DNA of 38,930 bases from DATJHM01 sp035493895 (GCA_035493895.1 DATJHM010000065.1:1-38930); one strand, 5' to 3'; positions 7,483 through 15,439 are shown, counted from the first letter of the stretch. The notes: generated by a model not told the origin, from the sequence alone. Translations and numbers: made by a program.

Positions 7483-10224
7483 TCAAGCAGCCTCAATTTC
7501 ACCACTTTCAATCTGCGTCTGGATGAGTTTCGCGTAATAGCCGTTGCGACGCATCAAGAGATCGTGAGAACCTTGTTCTACGATCTTCCCCTGGTCAAGC
7601 ACCAGGATGAGATCAGCATTACGAATAGTACTTAAACGGTGAGCAATCACAATCTGTGTGCAATTGAAGTAATGAAGATTCTGCTCGACGGCACGCTCGG
7701 TCGTCACATCAAGTGCGCTCGTCGCCTCGTCTAACAGCAGAATGGCCGGATGATGTGCAAGCGCCCGCGCCAGTGCGAGGCGCTGACGCTGTCCACCAGA
7801 AAAAGCGCTCCCACCTTCGGACACCAGCGTCTCATAGCCCATCGGCATCTTTTCGATATCGTCGTGGATTGCCGCCGCCTGAGCTGCTTGCACAATAGCC
7901 TGCATATCCATGGCAGGATGATTGAGCGCGATATTCTCACGTACCGAGCCGCTAAAAATGAATGCTTCCTGCAAGACAACACCGAACTGGCTGCGCACTT
8001 CCCGATAATTGAGCGTTTGCAATGGAATACCATCAAACAGAATCGTGCCCTTTGTCGGCGTCATCAGGCCAATACACAATTTTCCAAGCGTGCTTTTACC
8101 CGAACCGGTCTTTCCAACAAGAGCTACTTTCTGTCCCGGTCTGATGTTTACAGAAAGATCATTTAAGATCCAGGGCATCGTCGGCGCATATTGAAAGCTT
8201 ACATTGCGAATCTCGATGCGCCCTGTCAGTTTGGGAGGAGTACGCACCTGCTGCACATCCTGCTCTGGTTCAGCCTTCAATACATCCGCCAACCGCTCAA
8301 AGTGAGCCTGCGCAATCTGAAGTTTCTGACCAGTGGTTGCAAGGGAGCTCAAAGGCGTAAGAAAGGCAAGCGCCAATGAATTGAGCGCCAGCATAGTTCC
8401 GACAGGCATCTTGCCGCTCATGACCTGTATAGCCCCTACCCAGAGCAAAAGCAGAGGAGACAGACCGTGCAAGAGCTCAAAGACCACGCCGACTACAGCC
8501 TGGAGATAATTGCTACGAAGCGAGATATTCATCTGCTCGAGATACAAATTTGTCCAGCGATCAAGCGCCTGCTGCTCTGCTCCAGCCGCCTTGATCGTAG
8601 CGATACCAGCCAGAGCTTCGTTCAGATACCCCTGCTCTTTTCCCTGGGCTGCCAGGTTGCGTTGCATCAGACGACGGATTGCAGGCCCGGTGAGGAGCAA
8701 TAGTCCAACCTGAAACACACCAACAGCGACAGCTACCAGCGCAAGCAGGCTGGACTGCCAGAGCAAAATCAGAAAGTAGACAACAACGGTACTGCTATCC
8801 AATAAAGTCGAGATCACCTGATTGGTCAGCAGATCGCGGATCGCGGCATTGCTACTCACGCGCGCTAATAAATCACCGTTCAGGCGCATCTGGAAAAACC
8901 GATAGGGAAGACTGAGCAAGTGCTCAAAAAAATTCAGCATCATCTGCTTATCAATACGCGTTTGCACATAGATAAGCAGGGAAGCACGCAAAAGCATCGT
9001 CACTCCCTGCGTGAGCAACAGCAAAAGCATCCCTATACCAAGCAGAAGTAGTAAGTTGGTAGTTCCCGCGGGAATGATATAGTCGATTACAACTGCCGTG
9101 AGCACCGGCGTTCCCAATCCCAGAATCTGAAGCAGGAGAGAAGCACCGAGCACCTGAGTAATCATGCCTCGCATCTGGAGCAAAGATCGCGTATAGGACC
9201 ACAGAGTAAAGGAGCGTTGTGGTTTTTGCTCCATAAACTGCTCCCCTGGCTCCAACATGATGACGATGCCGGTAAATCCTTCATCAAATTCTTTCAACGT
9301 GAGACGACGACGGCCCTGAGCTGGATCGACAAGATAGACATACTTCTTAGACCAGCGTTCAACCATCACAAAATGGTTAAATTCCCAATGCACAATAGCC
9401 GGAAGCGAAACAAGACCAAAATCGTCTTGTTTAAGCGAAATCGCGCGCACACGAAAACCATATTGACGTGCTGCTTTCGCAATCGCACTGGCAGACAGGC
9501 CATCACGGCCAACACCACACCGCTCCTGCACATCAGAAATGCTGGTAGCATAGCCATAATAGTTCAACGCCATCGCCAGACAGGCCGCCCCACATTCGAC
9601 GGCTGTCATCTGCCGCAATTCGGGGACACGCCGCCTCTTACGCCGTTTGCGAGAAGAGGCATGACTTTGTACACTCTCTTGCCCGGATTTCTGTACAGCA
9701 CCACGCCCCGCTGCGTCCACCGCCTGAACCGGAGGAGGCGTTTGGATTGCCTGTACTGGCGGGGGCGTTTGTGTCGCAACCTCTTCTTTTTTACCGTCAT
9801 CAGACTTACGGCGTACAGGTAGAGCGAGTACAGATGGGAAAGAACTACCTGGCGTATATGGCTGTGCAGGATGACGAGGAAGGCTATCAAGAGTCGTTGT
9901 CTTCTTATAATGGTCTGGTAGAGCCGGGAGTCTGGGCTCGGAAGCAACATACACATCCGCTGGAAACAAATACGCTGGATTCACTATTGCATTCCTGAGG
10001 GAGTTCACAGGACGAGAGGAATCCAGCGTTGCATCTTTGATCGCGACGACATGATGTTTGGATGTAAAAGGCAGAACACGACCAGTGGGAGCCTCTAGCC
10101 TGTTTGTACGTTTCTGACCATGAGAGGGTAATGATAATCGAGGAGGCACAATCCCACGCTTTTCCTCCTTCCGATGAACGTCTGAGTCCACTTCATACTG
10201 ACTTTGTGAGTATTTCACAAACAC
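7483..10224 (-). CDS. C39 peptidase-containing ABC exporter with long N-terminal extension
   Basis: This 913-residue protein is a peptidase-containing bacteriocin-type exporter. Residues about 200-335 form a C39 domain with catalytic Cys211 (ECGAACLA), His284 (NHFVMVE) and Asp300 (VDPAQG); it should cleave precursors after the GG of their leaders. The membrane domain follows (about 350-640), then the ATPase with Walker A GKTGSGKST, signature FSGGQRQR, and Walker B ILLLDEATSALD. Residues 1-199 are an unusual extension: basic, Pro-rich, low in hydrophobics, with a TPPPVQA duplication near 153-168 and a KRRKRRR tract just before the protease. Typical members begin directly with C39. Translation probably starts at a GTG (10224) after AGAAGGTGA, 17 bases behind the MFP gene. 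Confidence 0.93.
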   Translation of the reverse strand: MFVKYSQSQYEVDSDVHRKEEKRGIVPPRLSLPSHGQKRTNRLEAPTGRVLPFTSKHHVVAIKDATLDSSRPVNSLRNAIVNPAYLFPADVYVASEPRLPALPDHYKKTTTLDSLPRHPAQPYTPGSSFPSVLALPVRRKSDDGKKEEVATQTPPPVQAIQTPPPVQAVDAAGRGAVQKSGQESVQSHASSRKRRKRRRVPELRQMTAVECGAACLAMALNYYGYATSISDVQERCGVGRDGLSASAIAKAARQYGFRVRAISLKQDDFGLVSLPAIVHWEFNHFVMVERWSKKYVYLVDPAQGRRRLTLKEFDEGFTGIVIMLEPGEQFMEQKPQRSFTLWSYTRSLLQMRGMITQVLGASLLLQILGLGTPVLTAVVIDYIIPAGTTNLLLLLGIGMLLLLLTQGVTMLLRASLLIYVQTRIDKQMMLNFFEHLLSLPYRFFQMRLNGDLLARVSSNAAIRDLLTNQVISTLLDSSTVVVYFLILLWQSSLLALVAVAVGVFQVGLLLLTGPAIRRLMQRNLAAQGKEQGYLNEALAGIATIKAAGAEQQALDRWTNLYLEQMNISLRSNYLQAVVGVVFELLHGLSPLLLLWVGAIQVMSGKMPVGTMLALNSLALAFLTPLSSLATTGQKLQIAQAHFERLADVLKAEPEQDVQQVRTPPKLTGRIEIRNVSFQYAPTMPWILNDLSVNIRPGQKVALVGKTGSGKSTLGKLCIGLMTPTKGTILFDGIPLQTLNYREVRSQFGVVLQEAFIFSGSVRENIALNHPAMDMQAIVQAAQAAAIHDDIEKMPMGYETLVSEGGSAFSGGQRQRLALARALAHHPAILLLDEATSALDVTTERAVEQNLHYFNCTQIVIAHRLSTIRNADLILVLDQGKIVEQGSHDLLMRRNGYYAKLIQTQIESGEIEAA

Positions 10225-10241
10225 ATCACCTTCTTCTTAAT

Positions 10242-10814
10242 TTATGTAAAAATGGCATTGAAGCCAGGAAGCAAGGAAAGGATACTCTGCGATCCAATTT
10301 GTATCTGAGCAGAGCACACACTACCAGCATAACTATTCGCAGATGCAACAGATGCGAGCCGCACAAAAACCACGACCGCAGGCCCGGTGACTAACTGGGC
10401 CAGTTGGCCTTGCAGATTGAAACGCGAACGAGCCTCCTGAGGACTGATTACCCGCGTGTCCACAGTATCAATCACACCATTTAGAGATAGGGCAGATGGA
10501 CCAATACTAAGTTTGACGAACTGGCCTTTATGGAGACTTGCATATTGGCCTGCTGGCACAAAAAGCGCCGCCTCTAATTGATGGCTATTTTGCTGCGAAT
10601 TCCCCTGTTCAACCAGTATTCCCTGTCCGATACTATAAGTAGGTACATGAATTGACCAGGCAAGTACGCCTGCACAGAGAAAGAGAAAAAGTAATATCCA
10701 TAAAAAAAGAAATGTAGGCGGAGCAACCAGACGTAACAAAACATCTGGTTCTCGCCTCTCAGTATATTTCTTGAGAGCACCTTCACGGAAAATTGCGTGT
10801 TTTGGCGGAACCAT
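10242..10814 (-). CDS. Short HlyD-like membrane fusion protein for peptide export
   Basis: The 190-residue protein has a cytoplasmic N-terminus, one strong transmembrane helix (about residues 31-54) and an extracytoplasmic beta-rich part with a barrel-sandwich character (LFVPAGQYASLHKGQFVKLSIG, and a VVVFVRL strand). Family knowledge: such adaptors pair with C39 ABC exporters in NHLM-type and bacteriocin secretion. It is about half the length of usual HlyD proteins and lacks an obvious long coiled-coil hairpin. GAGGAG sits five bases before the ATG. The exporter gene follows after 17 bases, so they form one operon. Assignment rests on architecture and context more than on a specific motif. 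Confidence 0.75.
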   Translation of the reverse strand: MVPPKHAIFREGALKKYTERREPDVLLRLVAPPTFLFLWILLFLFLCAGVLAWSIHVPTYSIGQGILVEQGNSQQNSHQLEAALFVPAGQYASLHKGQFVKLSIGPSALSLNGVIDTVDTRVISPQEARSRFNLQGQLAQLVTGPAVVVFVRLASVASANSYAGSVCSAQIQIGSQSILSLLPGFNAIFT

Positions 10815-10918
10815 GAAAACTCCTCAAGAGTAATAAGGTATTTGCAGAAACGATGAATGCAGATTATGGGGATTTCCTTTTTTGGAGCATATTACGCAGG
10901 GATGGCACAATAAACTTG

Positions 10919-10950
10919 AGTGGTAGTCACTTATGAAAGGACTACCACCC
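10919..10950 (-). terminator. Hairpin downstream of precursor A
   Basis: In the minus-strand transcript GGTGGTAGTC pairs with GACTACCACT-type bases around an 11-base loop, then a short AT-rich stretch (TTTATT) follows. The same hairpin with changed pairs occurs after precursor B at 11518-11550 (GGTAATTAC / GATTACC). It probably attenuates or partly terminates, leaving MFP and exporter at lower levels than the precursors. Confidence 0.5.
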
Positions 10951-10956
10951 CGAGTC

Positions 10957-11003
10957 GCTAGCTCTGCTTGTTCTATCATTCGCGGTGATGGCAAACAGGG
11001 CCA
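10957..11003 (-). promoter_or_regulatory. Conserved 3'-UTR hairpin, copy A
   Basis: Between the precursor stop and the terminator-like hairpin, GCTCTG pairs with CAGGGC across a 27-base interior that holds a smaller TATCA/TGATG stem. In copy B (about 11558-11602) the same arms are GCTCTG and CAGAGC, so a wobble pair alternates with a Watson-Crick pair. Preservation in both copies suggests an RNA role, such as message stability. Confidence 0.4.
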
Positions 11004-11049
11004 GTACGGATTAGACTTATAGCGTAATTATGAATAAGCTCCTGACGAA

Positions 11050-11268
11050 TTAGTTGACACTAACAGTCGGGCTTGCACCAACCTGCACACCGGCGATAGG
11101 CGTGGTCACCCCTAAAGCCACAGGAGCAGAAACACCCACAGTCGGAACCAGGCCGCTGAGAAGACCGCCAACCAGACCAGTCGGGTCAACTGTGCCCGCG
11201 CCACCAGTTACCACATCAAGCTGCTCGTCGGTCAATTCCTGGAATGCCTGCTCTTTTTCGTTCAACAT
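11050..11268 (-). CDS. Double-glycine secreted peptide precursor A
   Basis: The 72-residue product has a 23-residue acidic leader ending ELTDEQLDVVTGG, a double-glycine signal of the kind cut by C39 exporters, followed by a 49-residue predicted core beginning at Ala24. The core is made almost only of Gly, Val, Pro, Thr, Ala, Leu and Ser. It has no Cys, no aromatic or basic residue, and one Asp. It differs from precursor B at five positions (26-28, 70, 71). An AGAGAG ribosome site lies ten bases before the ATG. No lanthionine, radical-SAM or other modification gene lies in the locus, so an unmodified exported peptide is most likely. Activity (bacteriocin, signal or assembling peptide) cannot be read from the sequence. 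Confidence 0.88.
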   Translation of the reverse strand: MLNEKEQAFQELTDEQLDVVTGGAGTVDPTGLVGGLLSGLVPTVGVSAPVALGVTTPIAGVQVGASPTVSVN

Positions 11269-11517
11269 TATCGTAAAGCTCTCTTTCTATTACTGATACA
11301 TCATCAAGCATGTTCCCTGATGAAACACGATCGTTCCGGCCTCCCACCGGGTATCGAAGATATTCTGATAGATGCCCGTTGAGAAGCCCAACACTACATA
11401 CAAACATCGTAGTCGCATGTTTGCGTCTCAAATATCGTTGCCGCAGATCGGCATATTTAAGACAGCAAACAGCACACTTTATTTGGATATATTACGTAAA
11501 AATGGTACAATAAACTT

Positions 11518-11550
11518 GAGTGGTAATCTTTCCATAAGTAATTACCACCC
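11518..11550 (-). terminator. Hairpin downstream of precursor B
   Basis: This is the copy-B equivalent of the hairpin at 10919-10950. Arms GGTAAT and ATTACC are retained although their sequence differs from copy A (GGTAGTC/GACTACC), a compensatory change. A short AT-rich tail follows on the minus strand. Confidence 0.5.
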
Positions 11551-11647
11551 GAGTCGCTGGCTCTGCTTGTTCTATCATTCGCGGTGATGGCAAACAGAGC
11601 TAGTACGGATCAGACTTACCAGGTAATATGAATAAGTCCCTGACAAG

Positions 11648-11866
11648 TTAGTTGATGTTAACGGTCGGGGATGCACCAACCTGCACACCGGCGATAGGCG
11701 TGGTCACCCCTAAAGCCACAGGAGCAGAAACACCCACGGTCGGAACCAGGCCGCTGAGAAGGCCGCCAACCAGACCAGTTGGGTTAGCTGCACCCGCGCC
11801 ACCAGTTACCACATCAAGCTGCTCGTCGGTCAATTCCTGGAATGCCTGCTCTTTTTCGTTCAACAT
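11648..11866 (-). CDS. Double-glycine secreted peptide precursor B
   Basis: This is the promoter-proximal copy of the precursor pair. It has the same 23-residue leader with GG at 22-23 and a 49-residue core; the core is completely uncharged because Asp28 of copy A is Asn here, and the C-terminus is NIN rather than SVN. The core has a repeated Val-Gly/Pro-Thr pattern (PTVGVSAPVALGVTTPIAG) that suggests extended or beta-rich structure rather than an amphipathic helix. The ATG is preceded by the same AGAAAGAGAG leader as copy A. The long untranslated region upstream (to about 12310) carries the inverted repeats listed separately. Confidence 0.88.
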   Translation of the reverse strand: MLNEKEQAFQELTDEQLDVVTGGAGAANPTGLVGGLLSGLVPTVGVSAPVALGVTTPIAGVQVGASPTVNIN

Positions 11867-12167
11867 TGTTGTGAAACTCTCTTTCTACTACTACTATATT
11901 GTCAAGCATGTTTCCCTGATGAAAATGCTTGTTTCGACCTCCCAGTGGATACCAAAGATATCCTGATGGATCCCATCAGATTCGGCTCACCATTGAGAAG
12001 CCTTATACTACATGCAAGCCTCATTGTTGCATGTCGGAGTCTCAAATATTGTTGCCATGTATCAATATATTTGAAACTGTAAACAGTATACTTTATATGG
12101 AATAACTTTGCCACTGTTTTTTACTTTCCCTAGACGTAAAGTACCATGTAGTATTTTGAATCTCTAT

Positions 12168-12227
12168 ATTGTAGGGTTAAACGCAAATTTAACTCTACAA
12201 TACATACCTTACGTTAACTCTACTATA
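12168..12227. promoter_or_regulatory. Palindrome plus repeated half-site upstream of the peptide operon
   Basis: ATTGTAGGGTTAAA (12168-12181) is mirrored by TTTAACTCTACAAT (12188-12201) with one mismatch over 14 bp and a six-base gap. A further half-site, TTAACTCTACTATA, lies at 12214-12227. Three spaced copies of a TTGTAGAGTTAA-like box about 300 bases upstream of precursor B suggest an operator for a dedicated regulator, although none is encoded nearby. A hairpin is the alternative reading. Confidence 0.5.
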
Positions 12228-12286
12228 TATAGCTAATGTAAGAAGAGGGGGGAGAAATGTTTTTGGCATAAGTCGTCAGGGACAGA

Positions 12287-12309
12287 TTGGCCGATTTGGG
12301 AACGGCCAA
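12287..12309. other. 7-bp GC-rich stem-loop
   Basis: TTGGCCG (12287-12293) and CGGCCAA (12303-12309) form a perfect stem with a nine-base loop. It lies in the 300-base gap between the peptide operon and the tRNA-Pro promoter. No T-tract follows. Function is unknown. Confidence 0.4.
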
Positions 12310-12416
12310 GCACCTCCCTTAGTGGATCTGATGGCAAACAAGAAACACAACAGTGCAAAATCGTTCTGTTTTTCAAATGGAACTGTTACATTACCCTGAA
12401 ATTTCATTTTCCCCTA

Positions 12417-12446
12417 TTGTCAACAATCGGGTAGTTATGCTATACT
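12417..12446 (+). promoter_or_regulatory. Promoter of tRNA-Pro
   Basis: TTGTCA (12417-12422) and TATACT (12441-12446) are 18 bases apart. Transcription would start near 12453 and yield a leader of about 110 bases before the mature tRNA. Confidence 0.6.
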
Positions 12447-12563
12447 CTATACGAGCAAGGTAAGTGCTTGAAGAGAAGGTAACACCGTTCCTGATCTTGA
12501 AGCCAACCGGCAACGTGCCAGCTCAAAGGGTAAGGTAGCAAGTCACTTGCACGGAAATCAAAC

Positions 12564-12640
12564 CGGGGTGTAGCGCAGTCGGCTAGCGCGCAGCGTTCGG
12601 GACGCTGAGGTCGGAGGTTCAAGTCCTCTCACCCCGACCA
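12564..12640 (+). tRNA. tRNA-Pro (anticodon CGG)
   Basis: A full cloverleaf is visible. Acceptor arms CGGGGTG (12564-12570) and CACCCCG (12630-12636) pair perfectly. The anticodon loop TTCGGGA is closed by GCG/CGC and gives CGG. The T arm contains GGTTCAAGTC, and CCA is encoded at 12638-12640. Confidence 0.97.
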
Positions 12641-12643
12641 GGA

Positions 12644-12682
12644 TGGCACATATTCAGTTAAGTAGTATGTGCCAGATTTTTT
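12644..12682 (+). terminator. Rho-independent terminator of tRNA-Pro
   Basis: TGGCACATA (12644-12652) pairs perfectly with TATGTGCCA (12666-12674), followed by GA and six Ts. It begins four bases after the tRNA CCA. Confidence 0.9.
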
Positions 12683-12728
12683 ACTACTGGTATGAAGGAG
12701 TTCATGAGAATGCAGGGAACTATCTGTA

Positions 12729-12860
12729 GCACAAGCGCATCCATGCGTTGGTGCTCGATAACTCCATCGGGTACGTTAAGCGTACGAGATTATCGATATC
12801 TCGTCTACGCCCAACGTGCGCTGCTCGGAGACGGTCCTGCAATACCGGGTTCTCCTGGAC
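12729..12860 (+). ncRNA. Dense multi-hairpin region upstream of the HNH gene
   Basis: Consecutive hairpins fill this stretch. (1) 12729-12754: GCAC/GTGC, a 1x1 mismatch, then seven pairs capped by TCCA. (2) 12755-12796: TCGATAACTC pairs with GAGATTATCGA (one bulged A), enclosing GTACG/CGTAC, 15 bp in all. (3) CGTCT (12802-12806) with AGACG (12829-12833). (4) GTCC (12834-12837) with GGAC (12857-12860). GGAGA/TCTCC offers an alternative pairing. The strand is assumed from the downstream gene. It could be an mRNA leader of the HNH gene or a separate RNA; I match it to no known family. Confidence 0.45.
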
Positions 12861-13011
12861 GCGCAAGACGGCTCCGCCCTTATCCACCCAGTCGTTACAA
12901 ACAGCAGTAGTAGCTGAAGGAAAGAGCCTTTCGCTCACACATATTCTTCAGTTCACTCCCTCGCTGTTTGCACCTGTCATCGGCTCTGACAGAGAGGAAG
13001 GGATATTACTC

Positions 13012-13578
13012 ATGCCTGTTCTTGTATTGAACTCCTCACTACAGCCTCTCTCGGTCATCCCGGAACGTCGTCTCATCGTGCTGCTTTCAAAGCAGAAGGT
13101 CTCGTTTGTCGATGAGAGCGTACGTTTGTTGATCGAAGAGAGTATTGCCGCTCGACGTCTCGAACTCGAACGCCCTGTCATTGTGCAGCTTCTCGCCAAT
13201 GTCCGCGTTCCTCGTGTAGCCCTTCAACCGACACGCTCTAATATTCTGCTACGTGATGAGGAGACCTGCCAGTATTGTGGCAAGCGCGGTCGAGATTTAA
13301 CGCTCGATCACATCATTCCTCGCTCACGTGGTGGTCAAAGCACATGGGAAAATCTCGTGGCTTCCTGCAAATTCTGTAATGGGAAAAAAGGTAATCGTTT
13401 ATTGAAAGAGGTTGGTATGCACCTGTTGAGACAACCGCATGCTCTATCTCAAGAATATGTTGGCTTTTTCTTACTACGCTATCCCAAGCTACGTGAGGCC
13501 TACGAGGAGTTCATCATGAGCGCTGCTCACAGCTCTCACATGACAGCAGGCGTGAGTCTGCGTGGCTTGAGCGCGTAA
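13012..13578 (+). CDS. Small HNH endonuclease
   Basis: The 188-residue protein contains a zinc-finger-type HNH domain: CQYC (86-89), the LDHIIPRSRGG catalytic segment with His100, Asn at WENL, and CKFC (119-122). The N-terminal VLVLNSSLQPLSVIPERR region is shared by a widespread family of standalone HNH proteins of uncertain role. RuvC motifs are absent, so it is not IscB. The open frame extends upstream to 12748, but that part overlaps the structured RNA region and does not read like protein. The ATG at 13012 has GAGGAAGGG about eight bases upstream, so I chose it. A terminator follows at 13661. Confidence 0.85.
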   Translation: MPVLVLNSSLQPLSVIPERRLIVLLSKQKVSFVDESVRLLIEESIAARRLELERPVIVQLLANVRVPRVALQPTRSNILLRDEETCQYCGKRGRDLTLDHIIPRSRGGQSTWENLVASCKFCNGKKGNRLLKEVGMHLLRQPHALSQEYVGFFLLRYPKLREAYEEFIMSAAHSSHMTAGVSLRGLSA

Positions 13579-13660
13579 TCGTTGGTAATCACACGGTCTC
13601 TGGTTATTCCTATTCTATAGCAATTATAGAACCACATCTTCCCGTTAGCAGGACTTTTAT

Positions 13661-13689
13661 AAGGGGTGCAATATCTGCACCCCTTATTT
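13661..13689 (+). terminator. Terminator after the HNH gene
   Basis: AAGGGGTGCA (13661-13670) pairs perfectly with TGCACCCCTT (13676-13685), followed by ATTT. The upstream side is also T/A-rich, so it may work on both strands. Confidence 0.8.
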
Positions 13690-13957
13690 GCATCTATAAG
13701 CAGGCTATCAGTCGTATCATAAAATAGGCAGTGCAATTGGTGAGTTTTAAACCGACTCATCCAGCACTTCAGAAATCTTTCGTTTCGTCGATCACATAAA
13801 GTGAGAACGCTTGCGGGGCAGCATGAGAACTAGCAATCTTGCATAACTGGCTGTAAGCAGGAATGAACCGCTGTGTTTTTACGTTATAGTGATATGAAGA
13901 AAATCTTTTGTTCTGGTAGCAGTGCTGTTTCTGCTGTGCGCCAGTAAAGGTGGTGCT

Positions 13958-15430
13958 ATGCTCAACCAAGTTACATCGGGCGAATTACTCGCTACGACAC
14001 CGACGGATCTCAATTACCTCTGCCTTCATGGTCATTTTTATCAGCCGCCGCGCGTAGAGCCATTTTCGCATGTGCTTCCTCTTGAACCCGGAGCGACACC
14101 ATTCACCAATTATAATGAAAAAATTACTGCTGAATGCTATCAACCTAATGCCGAAGCTGGAAATTTCGAGTATATTAGTTTTGATTTCGGTCCTACATTA
14201 GCAGCCTGGTTGGAACAGACCCATCCAGATGTACACCGCACTATCGTTGAAGCTGAACACAAACACTTCCAACACTACGGGGTCAGCAACGCTATGGCCC
14301 AGGTCTACAATCATACCATTCTGCCTCTGGCAACGACCAATGACAAACGCACACAGGTTGCATGGGGCTTGCAGGATTATCGTCACCGCTTTGGTCATGA
14401 CGCACACGGCATGTGGCTGGCGGAGACGGCAGTCGATCTGGAAACGCTGGATATCCTTGCACAACAGGGAGTGACCTATACGATACTCGCGCCCTGGCAG
14501 GCCACAACGTCAATTGATCCTACCGAACCCTACCTGGTATCTCTACCCGAGGGTCGCAGCATCACTGTTTTTTTCTATAATGCTCCTCTCTCAGGAGGCG
14601 TCTCTTTCGACTGGAATACGACCAACGACGCCAATGTCTTTGCGGCCTCATACCTTCCCTATCATCTTTTACAAAGTAAAGCGGAAGCCAGCACGCCACA
14701 ACTCGTTCTGATCGCGACCGATGGTGAACTTTATGGACACCACAAGCCCTGGCGTGACAAATTTCTGGCCCACCTTGTACGTCATGGTGCTCCCAGTTAC
14801 GGCTTCGAAGTCTGTTCGCTTGAGCACTATATGCAAATGTTTCCGGCAACGAAAAAAGTGGAACTGCGCACACCCAGCGCCTGGAGTTGCGGCCATGGCG
14901 TCCACCGCTGGAGTGCAGGTTGCGAATGTACAGAAGGCGATAGTAGCTGGAAAAGCACGCTGAGGACTGCGCTCACGCGTTTGAGCGCGAAAGGTGATCT
15001 CATCTTCGAGCAATACACCAGTAAGACGCTAGCAAATCCCTGGCAGGCCCGCGATGAATATATCGCGCTACGCAATGGCTGGGAGAGCCAGGAGAGCTTC
15101 TGGGACCGCCATAGCCACGAGCACATTCAGCCGACCAACCAGCAACAAATCTATACGACCGAGTTACTTTTAGAGGCTCAATTTTACCTGCAATATAGCT
15201 TCACCAGCTGCGGCTTTTTCTTTGAAGATCTGGATCGTATTGAACCACGCAATAATATCGCTTTTGCGCGCAAAGCGATTAGCTTGATCTGGCAGGCACT
15301 GGATATTGACCTGCAACAGGATTTCTTGAAGGATCTGCGCCTGACCAGGAGCTGGCGCAACCAGAAGACGGGCGCAGAAATGTATCGAGAGCTACCAATT
15401 GTGGCAAAGGGGCTTCTGCCCCCGTTGTAA
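13958..15430 (+). CDS. GH57 family glycoside hydrolase (DUF3536-type)
   Basis: The 490-residue protein begins with the GH57 signature LCLHGHFYQPPR. The likely nucleophile is Glu156 in GMWLAETAVD and the likely acid/base Asp255 in ATDGELYGHH. The C-terminal half resembles the DUF3536 extension (WSCGHGVHRW, and CGFFFEDLDRIE). GH57 enzymes act on alpha-glucans (amylase, 4-alpha-glucanotransferase or branching activities), so a role in glycogen or maltodextrin metabolism is plausible; the exact reaction is not visible. An upstream in-frame start (13922) exists, but the ATG at 13958 has AAAGGTGG five bases before it. Confidence 0.9.
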   Translation: MLNQVTSGELLATTPTDLNYLCLHGHFYQPPRVEPFSHVLPLEPGATPFTNYNEKITAECYQPNAEAGNFEYISFDFGPTLAAWLEQTHPDVHRTIVEAEHKHFQHYGVSNAMAQVYNHTILPLATTNDKRTQVAWGLQDYRHRFGHDAHGMWLAETAVDLETLDILAQQGVTYTILAPWQATTSIDPTEPYLVSLPEGRSITVFFYNAPLSGGVSFDWNTTNDANVFAASYLPYHLLQSKAEASTPQLVLIATDGELYGHHKPWRDKFLAHLVRHGAPSYGFEVCSLEHYMQMFPATKKVELRTPSAWSCGHGVHRWSAGCECTEGDSSWKSTLRTALTRLSAKGDLIFEQYTSKTLANPWQARDEYIALRNGWESQESFWDRHSHEHIQPTNQQQIYTTELLLEAQFYLQYSFTSCGFFFEDLDRIEPRNNIAFARKAISLIWQALDIDLQQDFLKDLRLTRSWRNQKTGAEMYRELPIVAKGLLPPL

Positions 15431-15439
15431 GCGTTATCA

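Larger units (their letters stand above)
10889..12090. repeat. 600-bp tandem duplication carrying the precursor genes
   Basis: Two copies, about 10889-11487 and 11488-12090, lie head to tail. Start codons of the enclosed genes are 598 bases apart. Similarity covers the coding sequence, the upstream leader and the downstream hairpins; coding parts are nearly identical while leaders have diverged more and carry small indels. Copy B is upstream in the direction of transcription (minus strand). Confidence 0.9.

Noticed and set aside
12748..13011. N-terminal extension of the HNH protein
   Set aside because: The residues are Arg/Ser-rich with no family match and overlap strong hairpins; a good ribosome site precedes the ATG at 13012.
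13012..13578. IscB-type RNA-guided nuclease
   Set aside because: The protein has 188 residues and no RuvC motifs; only an HNH domain is present.
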